Source of the DNA: Owenia fusiformis
Taxonomy: Eukaryota > Annelida > Polychaeta > Sabellida > Oweniidae
Direction: 5' to 3'
Length of the DNA stretch: 64,000 nt
Assembly (NCBI GenBank): GCA_903813345.2
Contig: CAIIXF020000012.1
Coordinates: forward strand, 10,770,932 to 10,834,931
In this document: in pieces, positions 53,770 to 64,000 of the stretch
Layout of the letters: the number at the start of each line of letters is the position of its first letter
Numbering within the stretch: position 1 is the stretch's first letter
Notes under the pieces: generated by a model
What the model was told of the DNA's origin: nothing
Databases searched by the model: none
Seen by the model: only the letters and a program-made list of their open reading frames with translations
Position numbers and translations under genes: made by a program

Positions 53770-54950
53770 GCATATGAACTAAATCTGTCCACTAGTATTT
53801 GAGTTATCAAAGTTTATATTTTGACAAAAAATGGCATTTTCTCTAAACTAAGTTGTCTCTTTAATATACCACTATATTTCAAACAAAATACAATCATTCC
53901 GTTTTATCATATACAGACATTTTATTGCATACCAAATATATACACTTGTTTACAAACAATGCTTTTCTCAATACATATACTGTACATGTCCAGTATAAGC
54001 ATAAAAAAGCATAAATGCACTCAAATATTCCCAATTTTATATCATATTAAAAATTATTTCAAAACCCTGCAATCTGGCCTTGCTTGAAGTTCCTTTGTTA
54101 AGCTTTACCCTGAAACCACAAGGCTAGCAGTAGCAATAACTACCCTCTGAGTAAATCAAATAAATTAACAGCTGATGCTGATAATTTGTGACCTCACCAG
54201 TAACATTATGGCCTTTCATTGGATATCAAATCAAATATTTTGTAAAAAGTTGATTTTTTGGACATTTGATTTTTAGGCATTCTGATTGGATGGACTAGAT
54301 CAATAAATCATTACTTATTTGAAGAGTGTATACAAAGCTCTATTGAGGTGCAAAGTCAAGTTATTAAAAAGGGTAACTGACCCACATTTTTTTCTCCCAA
54401 AACACAGAGTTTGGTAAATAGAAAGTTGAACAAGAAATATGACACATGGATTCCATACTTTCTGAGTTTGAGCGAATATTTTGTCCATTAGATCACCATC
54501 TTCAAAATACTTTGTGTAAAATGAAATGTTCCTGTTCCTACATGTGTTACTTGAAGAATGTTATACATTTCACAAAAATTCAGTACCTGTATATGTGACC
54601 ATAAAGTAATTAAAAAACAGTCATTGTACATTAACACATCTTAAAAATGTAAGCTTACTTTTTTACAGCTTGAATCTAGTCAAATTGGGTAATGCTCATT
54701 AAACAGAAATACATAGTAAGAGAAAAGTTCTTTGTTGACAACAATATGGCTTTCGGTACAATTTGAATTGATATAATACAGGATGGCACAAGTGTGTACA
54801 TCTTCCATTATTCAGCAGTGGGTTGTTTTTTGGATCACCCTGTACATGGATCCACCAAATCCATTCATTTATCAAGCTTATTCATTGATTCATTAGAAAA
54901 AACACATAGTCAATGTAAGACCACATTTTCCACGTTAAAGCCTTAATGTT
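53770..54950. other. No gene recognised
   Basis: AT-rich intergenic DNA with no protein signature or named repeat. Confidence 0.4.
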
Positions 54951-54956
54951 TTTTTT

Positions 54957-55560
54957 ACTGATTTAGCTTATACATCACTACTCACTGAGAAAAGATATGT
55001 ATGTCATAAATTCCCATTGTTCCTTCCTACTTCTATCTAAATTCTGTATTGTTAACTTTATATTTCAAATATATTAAAGGAAAGCAATACATAAATATTT
55101 TATACTGAGAAATGATATGTATGTCATAAATTCCCCTTATTCCTTTCCAATTCTATCTAAATTCTGAATTTTCAACATTATATTTCAACAATGTTAAAGG
55201 AAAGCAAAACCCAAATATTTTTATACTGATATAGCTTATACATCCCATTTACTGAGAAAAGATATGTATGTCATAAATTCCCATTATTCCTTCCTAATTC
55301 TATCTATATTCTGTATTGTTAACTTTATATTTCAAATATGTTAAAGGAAAGTAAAACCTGAATATTTTATACTATGAAATGATATATATATCTATCTTGT
55401 TACATGTGTTAACTTTATATTTCAACGATGTTAAAGGAAAAAACAATACCCAAATATTTTTATACTGATATAGCTTATACATCCTATTCACTGAGAAATG
55501 ATATGTATGTCATCAATTCCTTTTATTCTAAATTCTAATCTTAAATTGCTATAACTTTAT
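54957..55560 (+). repeat. AT-rich tandem repeat, ~120-145-bp unit
   Basis: GATATGTATGTCATAAATTC recurs at ~54994, 55116, 55260 and 55500, with a decayed copy at ~55380. Each is followed by variants of ATTCTGTATTGTTAACTTTA, TTTCAAATATGTTAAAGGAA and TACTGATATAGCTTATACAT. Alternate units resemble each other more, so a ~265-bp higher-order unit is likely. Confidence 0.85.
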
Positions 55561-55564
55561 ATTT

Positions 55565-56025
55565 AAACTAGCATTTTCTTTATGTTGAAAGTCAGACAAT
55601 TTGTCTTCATAGGGGACCTTTTAACCATCACCAGAAGCTTTTCCTTATCAAGGTAAACATGTTAGTGCAGCAATACGAAATTAATAATTTCATACAGTGT
55701 ATTAAGACTCTTATAAATAAAGCATTAATCAACACAAAATATTTTTTATGATTGATTTAAAATCTTATATAAATATTTTATAAAGGTCTTCTGTTTTGAT
55801 TCATATAGGGCTGTTGCACAGGACTCGAGACATGATTTCTAAAGAACAACTTCGGCACTTCGGATCATATCAAACATAATAGGTACAAGCAGAAATGGAC
55901 TTGATTTTCATGATTAAATATGTAAAATTTAGTCAAAGTGATTTAAAATTTTAACTCTTTGATTATAGATACCTGCTCATCTAGTTGTTTTGAAGATTCA
56001 TATCAACGTAATTTTTTATCAAAAG
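55565..56025. other. No gene recognised
   Basis: AT-rich sequence between two tandem repeats. Confidence 0.35.
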
Positions 56026-56525
56026 TGATTTCTAAGTTGGTTATATCCCATAACCCCAGTATTTTTACTATTTTACCCCAATATTTTACCAAAAATCATT
56101 TATAAACCCCTCCCTTCAACTTACGCTTTGTGCATTGACATTTAAACAATTGCAATACTGACTTCTAAAGGATATTGACCAAGGGGTTAGTTCATCCTGA
56201 TGTTCTAATCACATATTTTTGAAAATCAAAAAAAATTATACCTCCGAAATTTGGAATATCAGGCAAGAAAAAGCGATTTCTCAGTTGGTTTGATCTCATA
56301 ACCCCATTTTTTACTATTTTACCCCAATATTTTACCAAAAATCATTTAAAAACCCCTCCCTCCAACTAACACATTGTGTACTGCGATATTTATACACTGC
56401 AATCAATGAGTAACTTTTAAAAGTTATTGCCCAAAGGCTTATTTCATCCTCAGGTTTTTGTGGTCATATGTTTTTGAAAATCAAAAATATATACCTCTGA
56501 AATTTGAAGTGATCAGGCAAGAGGA
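56026..56525 (+). repeat. ~245-bp tandem duplication
   Basis: Two diverged copies (from ~56026 and ~56270) share GTGATTTCT..GTTGGTT, ACTATTTTACCCCAATATTT, AATCATTT..AAACCCCTCCC and TTTTTGAAAATCAAAAA. The copies differ by roughly a fifth and carry small indels, so the event is old. Confidence 0.85.
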
Positions 56526-56750
56526 ACCACTGGGATGAGATAACCCAATTGGTTCAGAATAAATAAAAGATTGACAATTTGATTGATCTTGTAAAATAGC
56601 ATCTTCAATTCTAATGATTTCCATGAATATAAATACATTGAAAAGATGATTAAGGTTAAAACTTGCATTCGATAACATTGGACTATAATTTCAAAAATGT
56701 TTACAAAAATCGCCTGTGGTCAGGTCTGAGGTATTTTAGATTTTTGAATT

Positions 56751-56925
56751 TACAGTAAAACTTGTGTACAGTGAACACCTATGGGGCCACAAAAATATGT
56801 TCACTAGAGGTAAGGGTTCACTACTGAGAGGCAATTTTATACAGAAGTCAATGTGCTGAGATGAGGTGTTCAATAGACACAGGTATTCACTTGAGAGATG
56901 TTCACTAGAGACAGGTTTTACTGTA
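56751..56925. mobile_element. Foldback family G, copy 1
   Basis: The ends TACAGTAAAACTTGTGTA / ACAGGTTTTACTGTA are inverted. Inside are repeated GTTCACTAGAG, TTCACTACTGAGAG and TTCACTTGAGAG motifs. Related copies are at 58647 and 63795. Confidence 0.7.
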
Positions 56926-57082
56926 TTTTATCATAAGCTCCATTAATTTTGTCTGTTTTCATTATTTATCTGTGATAATAAATTCCAATAAAACTGGCGA
57001 TATCACAATATCTAATCTATTATCTAAACAAGGAGCCCAAATAAATTATTTTGTTGGTAATTTTGATTGTTTATTGTTCATT

Positions 57083-57096
57083 TTATTTATTTATTA
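57083..57096 (-). terminator. Polyadenylation signals of the GLTP-like gene
   Basis: On the minus strand AATAAATAAATAAA gives three overlapping AATAAA signals about 140 bases after the stop codon. Confidence 0.55.
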
Positions 57097-57232
57097 CCTC
57101 CATTGGGAGTTGACAAACTTTGGTATTTTGATGAGATTGTTCAAAGCATTCATTTCCTGCAGATATAATCTACATCCTGGCACTTCCCCCACCGTCTGCA
57201 CAATGTATTGCATTATGGGATATGTTTGATTA

Positions 57233-60200
57233 TCAATCCTTGTCCTCCACTTCAATCTTAAGATCCTTTAATAAACAGTCTAAGTTGTCTACATTTGGAC
57301 GTAGAATCTTGGTGTAATTTTCCATGTCATTTATACACTGAAAAGTAAAACAACAGCGTTAAGTAACTCAAAAAGCAAGAGAAGTGGCAGGGGGTAGGAA
57401 TAAGAACTCTAAGATAAATTGAAAATAGCAATGCTTGCCCAGTGTTTTTATAAATTCAATTTGCAAGTCCAATGGGGCTGATTACTGACAAGTTTGCCTT
57501 TCACTATCAATCCTATAAAAAAAGATCGAAAATTTGTCAAATTTAACGGCAAATATGAAATGATGCCTTTACTTAGCTTGTATTCACAAATGCAACTTTC
57601 GGCTGCCGGCTCCTGGATTAACCTACTCGTTTATGGCCAACTCATTTAAATATGAATGGAACAGTAGCAGATAGTGAGTTAATCCAATAGCCGACAGCTG
57701 AAAGTTGTATTCGTGAATACAAGTCATTCTAATCAATAACTCAGCCTATTATATTATAATTTTTAAATCCTACCTCATCTTCAAGGCTTTCATTTCCATT
57801 GCATAAGATCTTGATGAGGTCAGCCCTCCAAGGTGCAGCATGAGACACCAACTAAACAAAAAAATATTATTTCAGCATGAGACACCAACTAAAACAAAAA
57901 ATATTTCAGCATGAGACACCAACTAAAGAAACAAAATATTTTAAATATTTATATTTTATTTCCACAGGCTGGTATCGAAAGATTTGTCCGTTGTGACGGA
58001 GCATGTTAGGTTTCATGAAAACAATAAGAAAACCACATAATTTATTTCTTAAGTCATATGTTTTGTTGTATCAAAGAAAATTACTAACTCCATGCAATGG
58101 ATACATCATTTGTGAGTAACCTTCACTTCTGCTTGAAGTTCAATAACGCTAAAAGTAAAAGCTATTAAAAATGGCGCCAGAATCATACTCTAAAATGTAC
58201 CATTTCTTTTTAACTTTTTAATGGCATGATATAGTGACACAATAATCATTCAATGGTAGTTTTTGGGTACAGGGTACATATTGTGGTAAATACAATATGT
58301 GTAACTGAGGGACTGTATGTAGGGACCCTAATGAATGGTTGATGAAGTGCAAGTTAAATAAATACAGGAGAATCGTGTGAGCTACACTTTGAAGTTGATA
58401 AACCAACATCTATTTCTTTTCCACATTCGTACAGGTATTACTCACTGAAAAAACTTGTCGAACCATCCAATTGTGATGCATTTTTAAAGTTTGCTCATAA
58501 GCATTTTGAGTGATTGTCTTGAGTGATTCCGATTTCTTCCCCGACCTTGTGTCATCCACTATAGATTGGAGGAAGCGACAGATAAAGTCCATTCCCCTGA
58601 AAAATAGCAAATCAATAATCATACTGTATGTCAGAGGGAAAAATGTAGAGTAAAACCTGTACGGAAAAATCTGTATAAGTGGTACACTTCCACTTGGGAG
58701 ATGTTCCACTTACTGAAATTTATTTAACATTATATCAATCGGATTTTCAATCATAAGACTCTAAAAACTGTTTCCCTTACAGGTGTGTTCAACTTACAGA
58801 GGTACATTGTATTTCACTTTACATGTTTTACTGCGTATCTGGACATCTCTCAATATTACCACTTTCTCTCAGACTCAATTCTGTAAAATTTGTAAATCTC
58901 ATACATACCTTTTCAACCAAAGTAAAGAGACACAAGTTGATTTGTCATTCTTTTGGTAATTTAATCGTATATCTTCTTCTAACAATTGACGGAATGTTTT
59001 TAAATTATCACTTTTTTCACCTCCTCCATTTTCTTGGTTCAAAATTTGCTGCCTGTTGTGTATTTTCTAAAAATTACAAAGATAAAAATATCAGAATATT
59101 ACAATTAGAATTTTCTCATTTAAGCTACCCTGTAAAAATATAAATAAAAAATAAAAATATGAATTGGCACAGAGCCTTTTAATAAATGTTGAATATATTG
59201 TATCACTTAAAGAAGGAATGGGAGCATCAAAAGCATGCACTTTTTGGAGATTTCGGGCAACTTTAAAAAAAATGGAGCATACAATTACATCCCTTAAGTG
59301 ATGCCGTGGTCACAATTGCTCCGATGTTCAGTACCAGCACCCAGCCAATGAGTATTTTGTTGAAAATTGCATTCAGTTTTGAAGAAAATACTCATCGGGC
59401 AGGTGCCGGTGTCGAACAGCGTAGCAAATGTAACCACGGTATTATCAACCTCATGGCAGTGAATCAAATTAATAAATCAGGTTACTCTGACTCATAACTT
59501 AGATTTTTATATAAACCAACATAGATTAGATTACAAAGTAATTAATTTTCACCCTTTATCAATTTTTTGATGTAGTGTAAGGTCATCGTGTTTACAAACT
59601 GAACATTGATATCATTAAATAAATAAAGCCATTTTACAGGCTTAAGAATAAACCAGTGTTATTTAAGCTAAAGTAATTTAGTTCTCTGTTTAACATTATT
59701 TTTTTTCATAGATACAGGAAGTACATGAAGTAGAGAGAATAGTACAATAACGTCATTTCAAAGGGCAATATTGTAAGTTATTGAATGATTTGAAGTGCGA
59801 TACAGGATAAATTCTGTTTTAGAAAACGAGACGAAGTCGAGTGCCAATACATAATATCGAGACAAGAGCGTTTCAGTCATAATGTCATAATATCAATTAT
59901 ATACTCTAGCCTTTTATTTATTTAGGAAGGTTATGTTTTGTAGATTAAATTTACAAATCAGTTTTAGATACAGAAAACTGCTCAAGATATTGAATTGATA
60001 AACGAAAGAGATCACGTGTGGCAGGTGTGTACAGTGTATGAATCAACCCATTACACTGTACACTTAAGACGAGAAACTTCTCTATTCATTCCAGGTAGTG
60101 CATACACGTACATACATGTATAATATCCCAGATTCAAATCACTGCTTGCCATACCATACCTCAGTATTTGTACAGTACACTTTTAAACCTTTACTTAGGT

Positions 60201-62271
60201 GAGCTTTTTGTTGGGTGTTATGGCTTTATTTTCACCATGGACCAACAGATGTTGTTCGCCCCTGACCAAAAAACAGTTTTCACCATTCTGTGGACTTTTT
60301 AAGTGATTTTTGGCAAAGTTGTGGAATACTGAAATTTTTGAAAAGCGAACTGCTTAGCAAAAGCTTGCTATGGGCCTGACACTTAATTGCAATCAAGTGT
60401 TGCATACTTTGGGATGCAGTGGTCTCCCCAACATTAAAGCAAGTGGGCCCAGCACCCAACTGAGATTTTGAAAACAGCCTTGCATCCACCTGAAATCCAT
60501 TTGTACATCCACTTGAATATGAGAAAAATCATGAAAAATTTGCATATTTTGACCAATTTTGGTCTGAATTATGAAAATGAGAATTTTGCACCCACCTGAG
60601 AAAAAGTTCTGGTGAGATCACTGGGAAGGTCAATTATTGCACTGTACTTACTGTAACATTTCCATTGACGTCTGATTGAATCACTCCAAAGGTTTTCCCC
60701 AGTTTACCTGAAAAAAGATTCAGTAGAAGGCTGATAAATTTTTAGGATGTACATGTACATGAGGGGATTTCAATAGACAATGGTAAATTCACTCTGGTCA
60801 CAAAATCACCTGTTCTTTTTACGGACTTTTGCATGTTTTTATGATTTCCATTAATTTTGCTTGTTGTTTTCATTTATTTAGCCTGTTGTGATTAATTCTA
60901 GTGAAACCCCTGCTGGATATCCAAAATTATATTTCCAAAAATCAACATTTCCACATTAAATTTCTTATTGCAAATTTTCATCTTTTGTGAATTTTTTAGT
61001 GAAAATACAAGTTTGATTTTCACTAAGAGATTTTTGCTTTTTGAAAAATTTGGATCCGTGGTCTTTTCGTCTTTTTCTGGAGCTAATTTAAAGGCTTCAT
61101 TACAATTAATCATGACAATGAAAGAAAGGAAAGATAACATGATTTTGTATTTCAATTCGAAGGTTGTACCAGTTTACATTAGTTGGACTTCTAGGCTATG
61201 ATTTTTTTAATATTATTTTTAGGGGAATTTAGGGGGGACTTGTTTCAATATTAAAATGTTGTCCATCTAATAAATCAATGTTTTCAAATTTCGTAAAATC
61301 TGAGCTTTACTGCCTTCAAAGATCTAGTAAAGCACCGCATACTGTACTCTAAAATGACCAATTTCATTGCGTACATCTCGTGAAATAGTTGCTGAAACCA
61401 ATTTCCATCATAGATTGGACAAGCTTTACTTTTTTGTAAAGCACAACTAAATGTATGGGAATAAACCCAAATCACATTCATTATAGACAATCTACATCAA
61501 TAATCCGCAAAAGGCTAATAAGCCCATTTAAAGCAGATGTATAGTTTAACAGTGATATAATTTGAAAAGAATACAATTTGAACCTTAACATTTAAAAAAT
61601 AGATCTATGGTTTACAACTCAATTTAAAATGTACACGGAAATTATGAAACACTTCTCCACTTAAGGAGGCATCTTCCCCAAGGTCGATGCTCCCGTTCGT
61701 AGAAAAGTAGGCCATGTTCAATAATCATTTGTACAGAACAAAAACAAATTTTAAGAATGTACCATAGACCTATTGCTGAAATACAACTGAGCTTAATTGT
61801 TAAGCTGCTTGCTGACAGAAGATTTAAAACTGGATAGGCTATCACTGTCTAAAATATCACTGGGTATAGGAGTAGACTATATCCTATTTAGTCTGAATTA
61901 TATTCAGACTGACTTCTAGTCAGTCTGTTGGATACATACTAGGTATAGGAGTGTTCCATTTTACCATGGGCTTTCATGATTTTACTATTGCCCTTGGAAA
62001 GTAACTAAACTTGTATGCATCCGTTCTGGCAGCTGGTTGGATGAATTTGGATGGATGGAACTGTCTAGTGTTTGTGTTTATTTGAGGGCTGACAAGAAAT
62101 TAGATTTAGTCACTGAGCACTGGCAAAGGCTGTTCAGGTAATTTTTGAGTTGACTCACTCACCGAAAAAAGGCAGGATTTGTTTTGAAGCTTCAAGGAAC
62201 GGGATGACCTCTATGTTTCCATCATCTGGTACCGGCAGGTACTGTGGATCTATCTGGCCAAAGAAAGTCAT
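57233..62271 (-). CDS. GLTP: Glycolipid transfer protein (GLTP family)
   Basis: It moves glycosphingolipids between membranes in the cytosol. Six exons: 62271-62163, 60707-60652, 59048-58909, 58596-58446, 57851-57774, 57337-57233. All are GT-AG and phase-consistent, giving 212 residues (human GLTP 209). Key blocks are IEVIPFLEASKQILPFFGKL, FGVIQSDVNGNVT (the Asp and Asn that contact the sugar), SLLWLKRGMDF (the ceramide/sugar-stacking Trp), AYEQTLKMHHNWMVRQVFS (the conserved His) and APWRADLIKIL. The Lys that usually follows DxxGNxxK falls at the exon 2/3 border and is not obvious. An in-frame TGA 48 bases upstream supports the start MTFFGQIDPQ. It equally resembles the GLTP domain of PLEKHA8, but no PH domain is linked. 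Introns carry copies of foldbacks E, F and G. Confidence 0.92.
57577..57723. mobile_element. Foldback element family F, copy 2
   Basis: It is 147 bp, from CTTGTATTCACAAATGCAAC to its near-inverse ending GTGAATACAAG, with inner arms TTTCGGCTGCCGGCT / AGCCGACAGCTGAAA. It lies in the last intron of the GLTP-like gene. Confidence 0.75.
57838..57950 (-). repeat. Triplicated splice acceptor of GLTP exon 5
   Basis: A 34-37-bp unit holding TTTTTTGTTTAG|TTGGTGTC on the minus strand, i.e. the 3' splice site plus the first ~16 exon bases, is repeated three times head to tail. Only the innermost joins the full exon. The outer copies would add 37 or 71 nt and shift the frame. Confidence 0.85.
58647..58825. 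mobile_element. Foldback family G, copy 2
   Basis: It begins GTAAAACCTGTACGG and has TTCCACTTGGGAGATGTTCC inside, similar to 63795-63977. The right end is decayed. It lies in an intron of the GLTP-like gene. Confidence 0.55.
59304..59440. mobile_element. Foldback element family E, copy 2
   Basis: CCGTGGTCACAATTGCTCCG is mirrored by GCAAATGTAACCACGGT; the inner arms GCCAATGAGTATTTT / AAAATACTCATCGGGC match copy 1 at 34733-34865. It lies in GLTP intron 2. Confidence 0.75.
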
Positions 62272-62274
62272 GTT

Positions 62275-63560
62275 ACTGTGCCTATTTCGATTCCTATATG
62301 ATGTTTTTACTCAATATTCTAAGCAAATATTTATAAACTTGTACAACCGGATATGGATCACCAATTTTACTACGCATGCGCAGGTTTGAAAACAAAAATT
62401 CAAAAATTTCCAATGATTTATTATTTTAGATAATTTACCGGGCATCGATGCTGATTAATTTATAATAAGGTATATTTTGAACTCATTTTTTATCATAGTA
62501 TATGACTATGTTATTATTTTGCTGTTGAAATAGTAGTATACTTGCGTTTTGAAATCTGAAATTCCTAAATTTGTTCTATTATCGCCCACCAGGCAACAGT
62601 AAACATTTTCCTAATCAGTTCTGTTTTCTGTTCGTATATACATACATTAAAAACAATGTTTAATATATGTATCTCATCTATTAACATTACTGATCCACCC
62701 TAGATAAATTGTACTTTTGAATGGTGAGAGCTATAAGCGAAGAGCAAACTGATCCACGCCGCGCCGGGCAATGGAGTAGCGAGTATGAATAACAGTTTTC
62801 AATCCTCTTTGACCAAACAAATACGACTTACAAAATTTGTGGTGTTATTTTTATTTAATTTCTGTCATTTTATCTCGTTTTTACCACAACAATATCCCTT
62901 CATTTCATATAGGGTGGTGTTAGATCTCTGCATCTTTTGACATCTTATATTCCATCATTCTTCGATAATGTACTCCCGGTTAATTTCGCGCATTTTAATT
63001 TCGCGAATTTTGAGAAAACACGATTTTGTGGCTATTAAATTTCGCGGATTCCACAATTTAAGATCTCATTATTCTCTGAATCCTCAAGCTCTGTAAATAA
63101 AGTAACCTAATGTACAGTAACACCTACCTAATGTCATATTTGGATTAGAATTATTACTAGATCTTGGTCAATGGCAGGCTGCACCTTAACCTTTATTACA
63201 TTGTCATTTTTTATCTATTTGACAGAAACCATTGCTTAGCATCCTATTTATTGCCTAATAACACTGGCCAAACACAAATGTTTTACAAAACACGAAACGC
63301 AATGGAGTCCCGGGCAATAAAACATTTCACAAATCCCCGGGGATTTAATTTACAATTTCGCTAATATTAATTTAAGCGATTTTACCACAATCGCGAACAG
63401 CACGAAACTAAATTGCATGTGAGAAATACTTGGAGTACAGTATACACTTGTATGTGTGCTTTTATGATGCTCCAAAGTCAATGGTGTAATTTCCTCATTG
63501 AATATCCAGTTCTCTAAAATGGTACTTCTCATCTAACAAAAACTTATGTTTACACAGAGC
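62275..63560. other. Between GLTP-like gene and the next gene
   Basis: It probably holds the promoters of two divergent genes. AATTTCGCG recurs (62986, 63000, 63040), a motif often seen in dispersed repeats; a related patch with TTTCGC and AATCGCGAA lies at 63355-63400. No coding signature. Confidence 0.4.
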
Positions 63561-63566
63561 TAGAAG

Positions 63567-63757
63567 ATGGCGCTGCCTCACATGCCAACAAGCTACACAA
63601 CCAGGAAGAATATTTACGAGGCTGCGATTGTACGTCGAAGAAATCATGATAATGATTTTCATGAAAAATGGTCAAAACATGCAAGTTACTTCAACCAATC
63701 AAATGTTGAGGCCACAAAGCAGACAGCATGGCAATCTAATGAATCTTTTCATAACAG
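63567..63757 (+). CDS. First coding exon of an unrecognised gene (partial)
   Basis: A start codon in good context (AGAAGATGG) begins MALPHMPTSYTTRKNIYEAA, then VRRRNHDNDFHEKWSKHASY and FNQSNVEATKQTAWQSNESF. It ends at the donor AACAG|GTTTGT in phase 2. The peptide is hydrophilic and basic-helical, without membrane segments. TTTACACAG just upstream may be an acceptor of a leader intron. The rest of the gene lies beyond the window. I do not recognise it. Confidence 0.6.
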
Positions 63758-63794
63758 GTTTGTATGTACAGTAGTTCATTTTAGGTTTATAAGT

Positions 63795-63977
63795 ACATTA
63801 AAACCTGTATAAGTAGAACACCTGTACCTCTTAAATGTTCCACTTGGGAGGTTTTCCATGTACAGGGGTTAAAGTCATTTGGTCAAGGAATTCAGAAAGG
63901 GTTTTACTTACGGAGGCGCCCTACTGATTGAGATGTTCCATTTACAGATGTTCTACTGCAGGCTTTACTATATGATA
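63795..63977. mobile_element. Foldback family G, copy 3
   Basis: It runs from ATTAAAACCTGTATAAGTAG to CTGCAGGCTTTACTAT, with repeated TGTTCCACTTGGGAGG and GATGTTCCATTTACAGATG motifs like those of copies 1 and 2. It lies directly after the exon at 63567-63757. Confidence 0.6.
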
Positions 63978-64000
63978 AAACCTCAATTCAATATTAGTAA

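Overview
This is eukaryotic, AT-rich DNA from an invertebrate animal. The genes are intron-rich with GT-AG introns, and about half of the window is transposon debris. The recognisable host proteins are profilin, a glycolipid transfer protein, TMEM179-type tetraspan proteins, a sperm microtubule inner protein and a large-lipid-transfer (vitellogenin-N) protein. They indicate a bilaterian with flagellated sperm. I cannot fix the phylum; a marine lophotrochozoan or invertebrate deuterostome is a guess. No prokaryotic features, rRNA, intact tRNA, CRISPR array or LTR/virus-like element was found.

Layout. 1-2.1 kb: a head-to-head array of ~350-bp repeats, then a palindrome-rich 124-bp minisatellite. 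2.15-6.7 kb: a decayed minus-strand LINE, interrupted by ~1.4 kb. 7.4-8.3 kb: SPMIP1-like gene (-). 9.07-12.2 kb: a young, 5'-truncated plus-strand LINE. 12.36-19.6 kb: two tandem paralogous TMEM179-like genes (-), the second with a duplicated leader/promoter region. 19.7-22.6 kb: SINE plus nested MITEs. 23.95-25.05 and 37.8-38.9 kb: two mariner deletion derivatives with long inverted ends. 26.2-30.6 kb: profilin (-). 33.4-34.26 kb: predicted secreted cysteine-rich protein (-). 35.6-36.2 kb: orphan four-TM protein (+). 39.7-49.0 kb: 13-exon vitellogenin-N protein of about 939 residues (+). 49.57-51.78 kb: another truncated LINE with a 23-N assembly gap. 52.09-53.47 kb: a PIF/Harbinger-type element carrying only a Myb-like protein. 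54.9-56.9 kb: AT-rich tandem repeats. 57.2-62.3 kb: GLTP-like gene (-) with a triplicated splice acceptor. 63.57 kb: first exon of an unknown gene running off the window.

The strongest structural result is reciprocal. The same MITE (family B) occurs in two places; at 20 kb it is split by a Harbinger-like MITE (A), and at 40 kb by a hAT-like MITE (C). Each locus is the empty site of the other's insertion, which fixes the element ends and target duplications without any database. The strongest gene result is that four multi-exon genes (two TMEM179-like, profilin, GLTP) have models whose splice phases all agree. The fifth, the lipid-transfer gene, agrees everywhere except for one base missing in exon 7.
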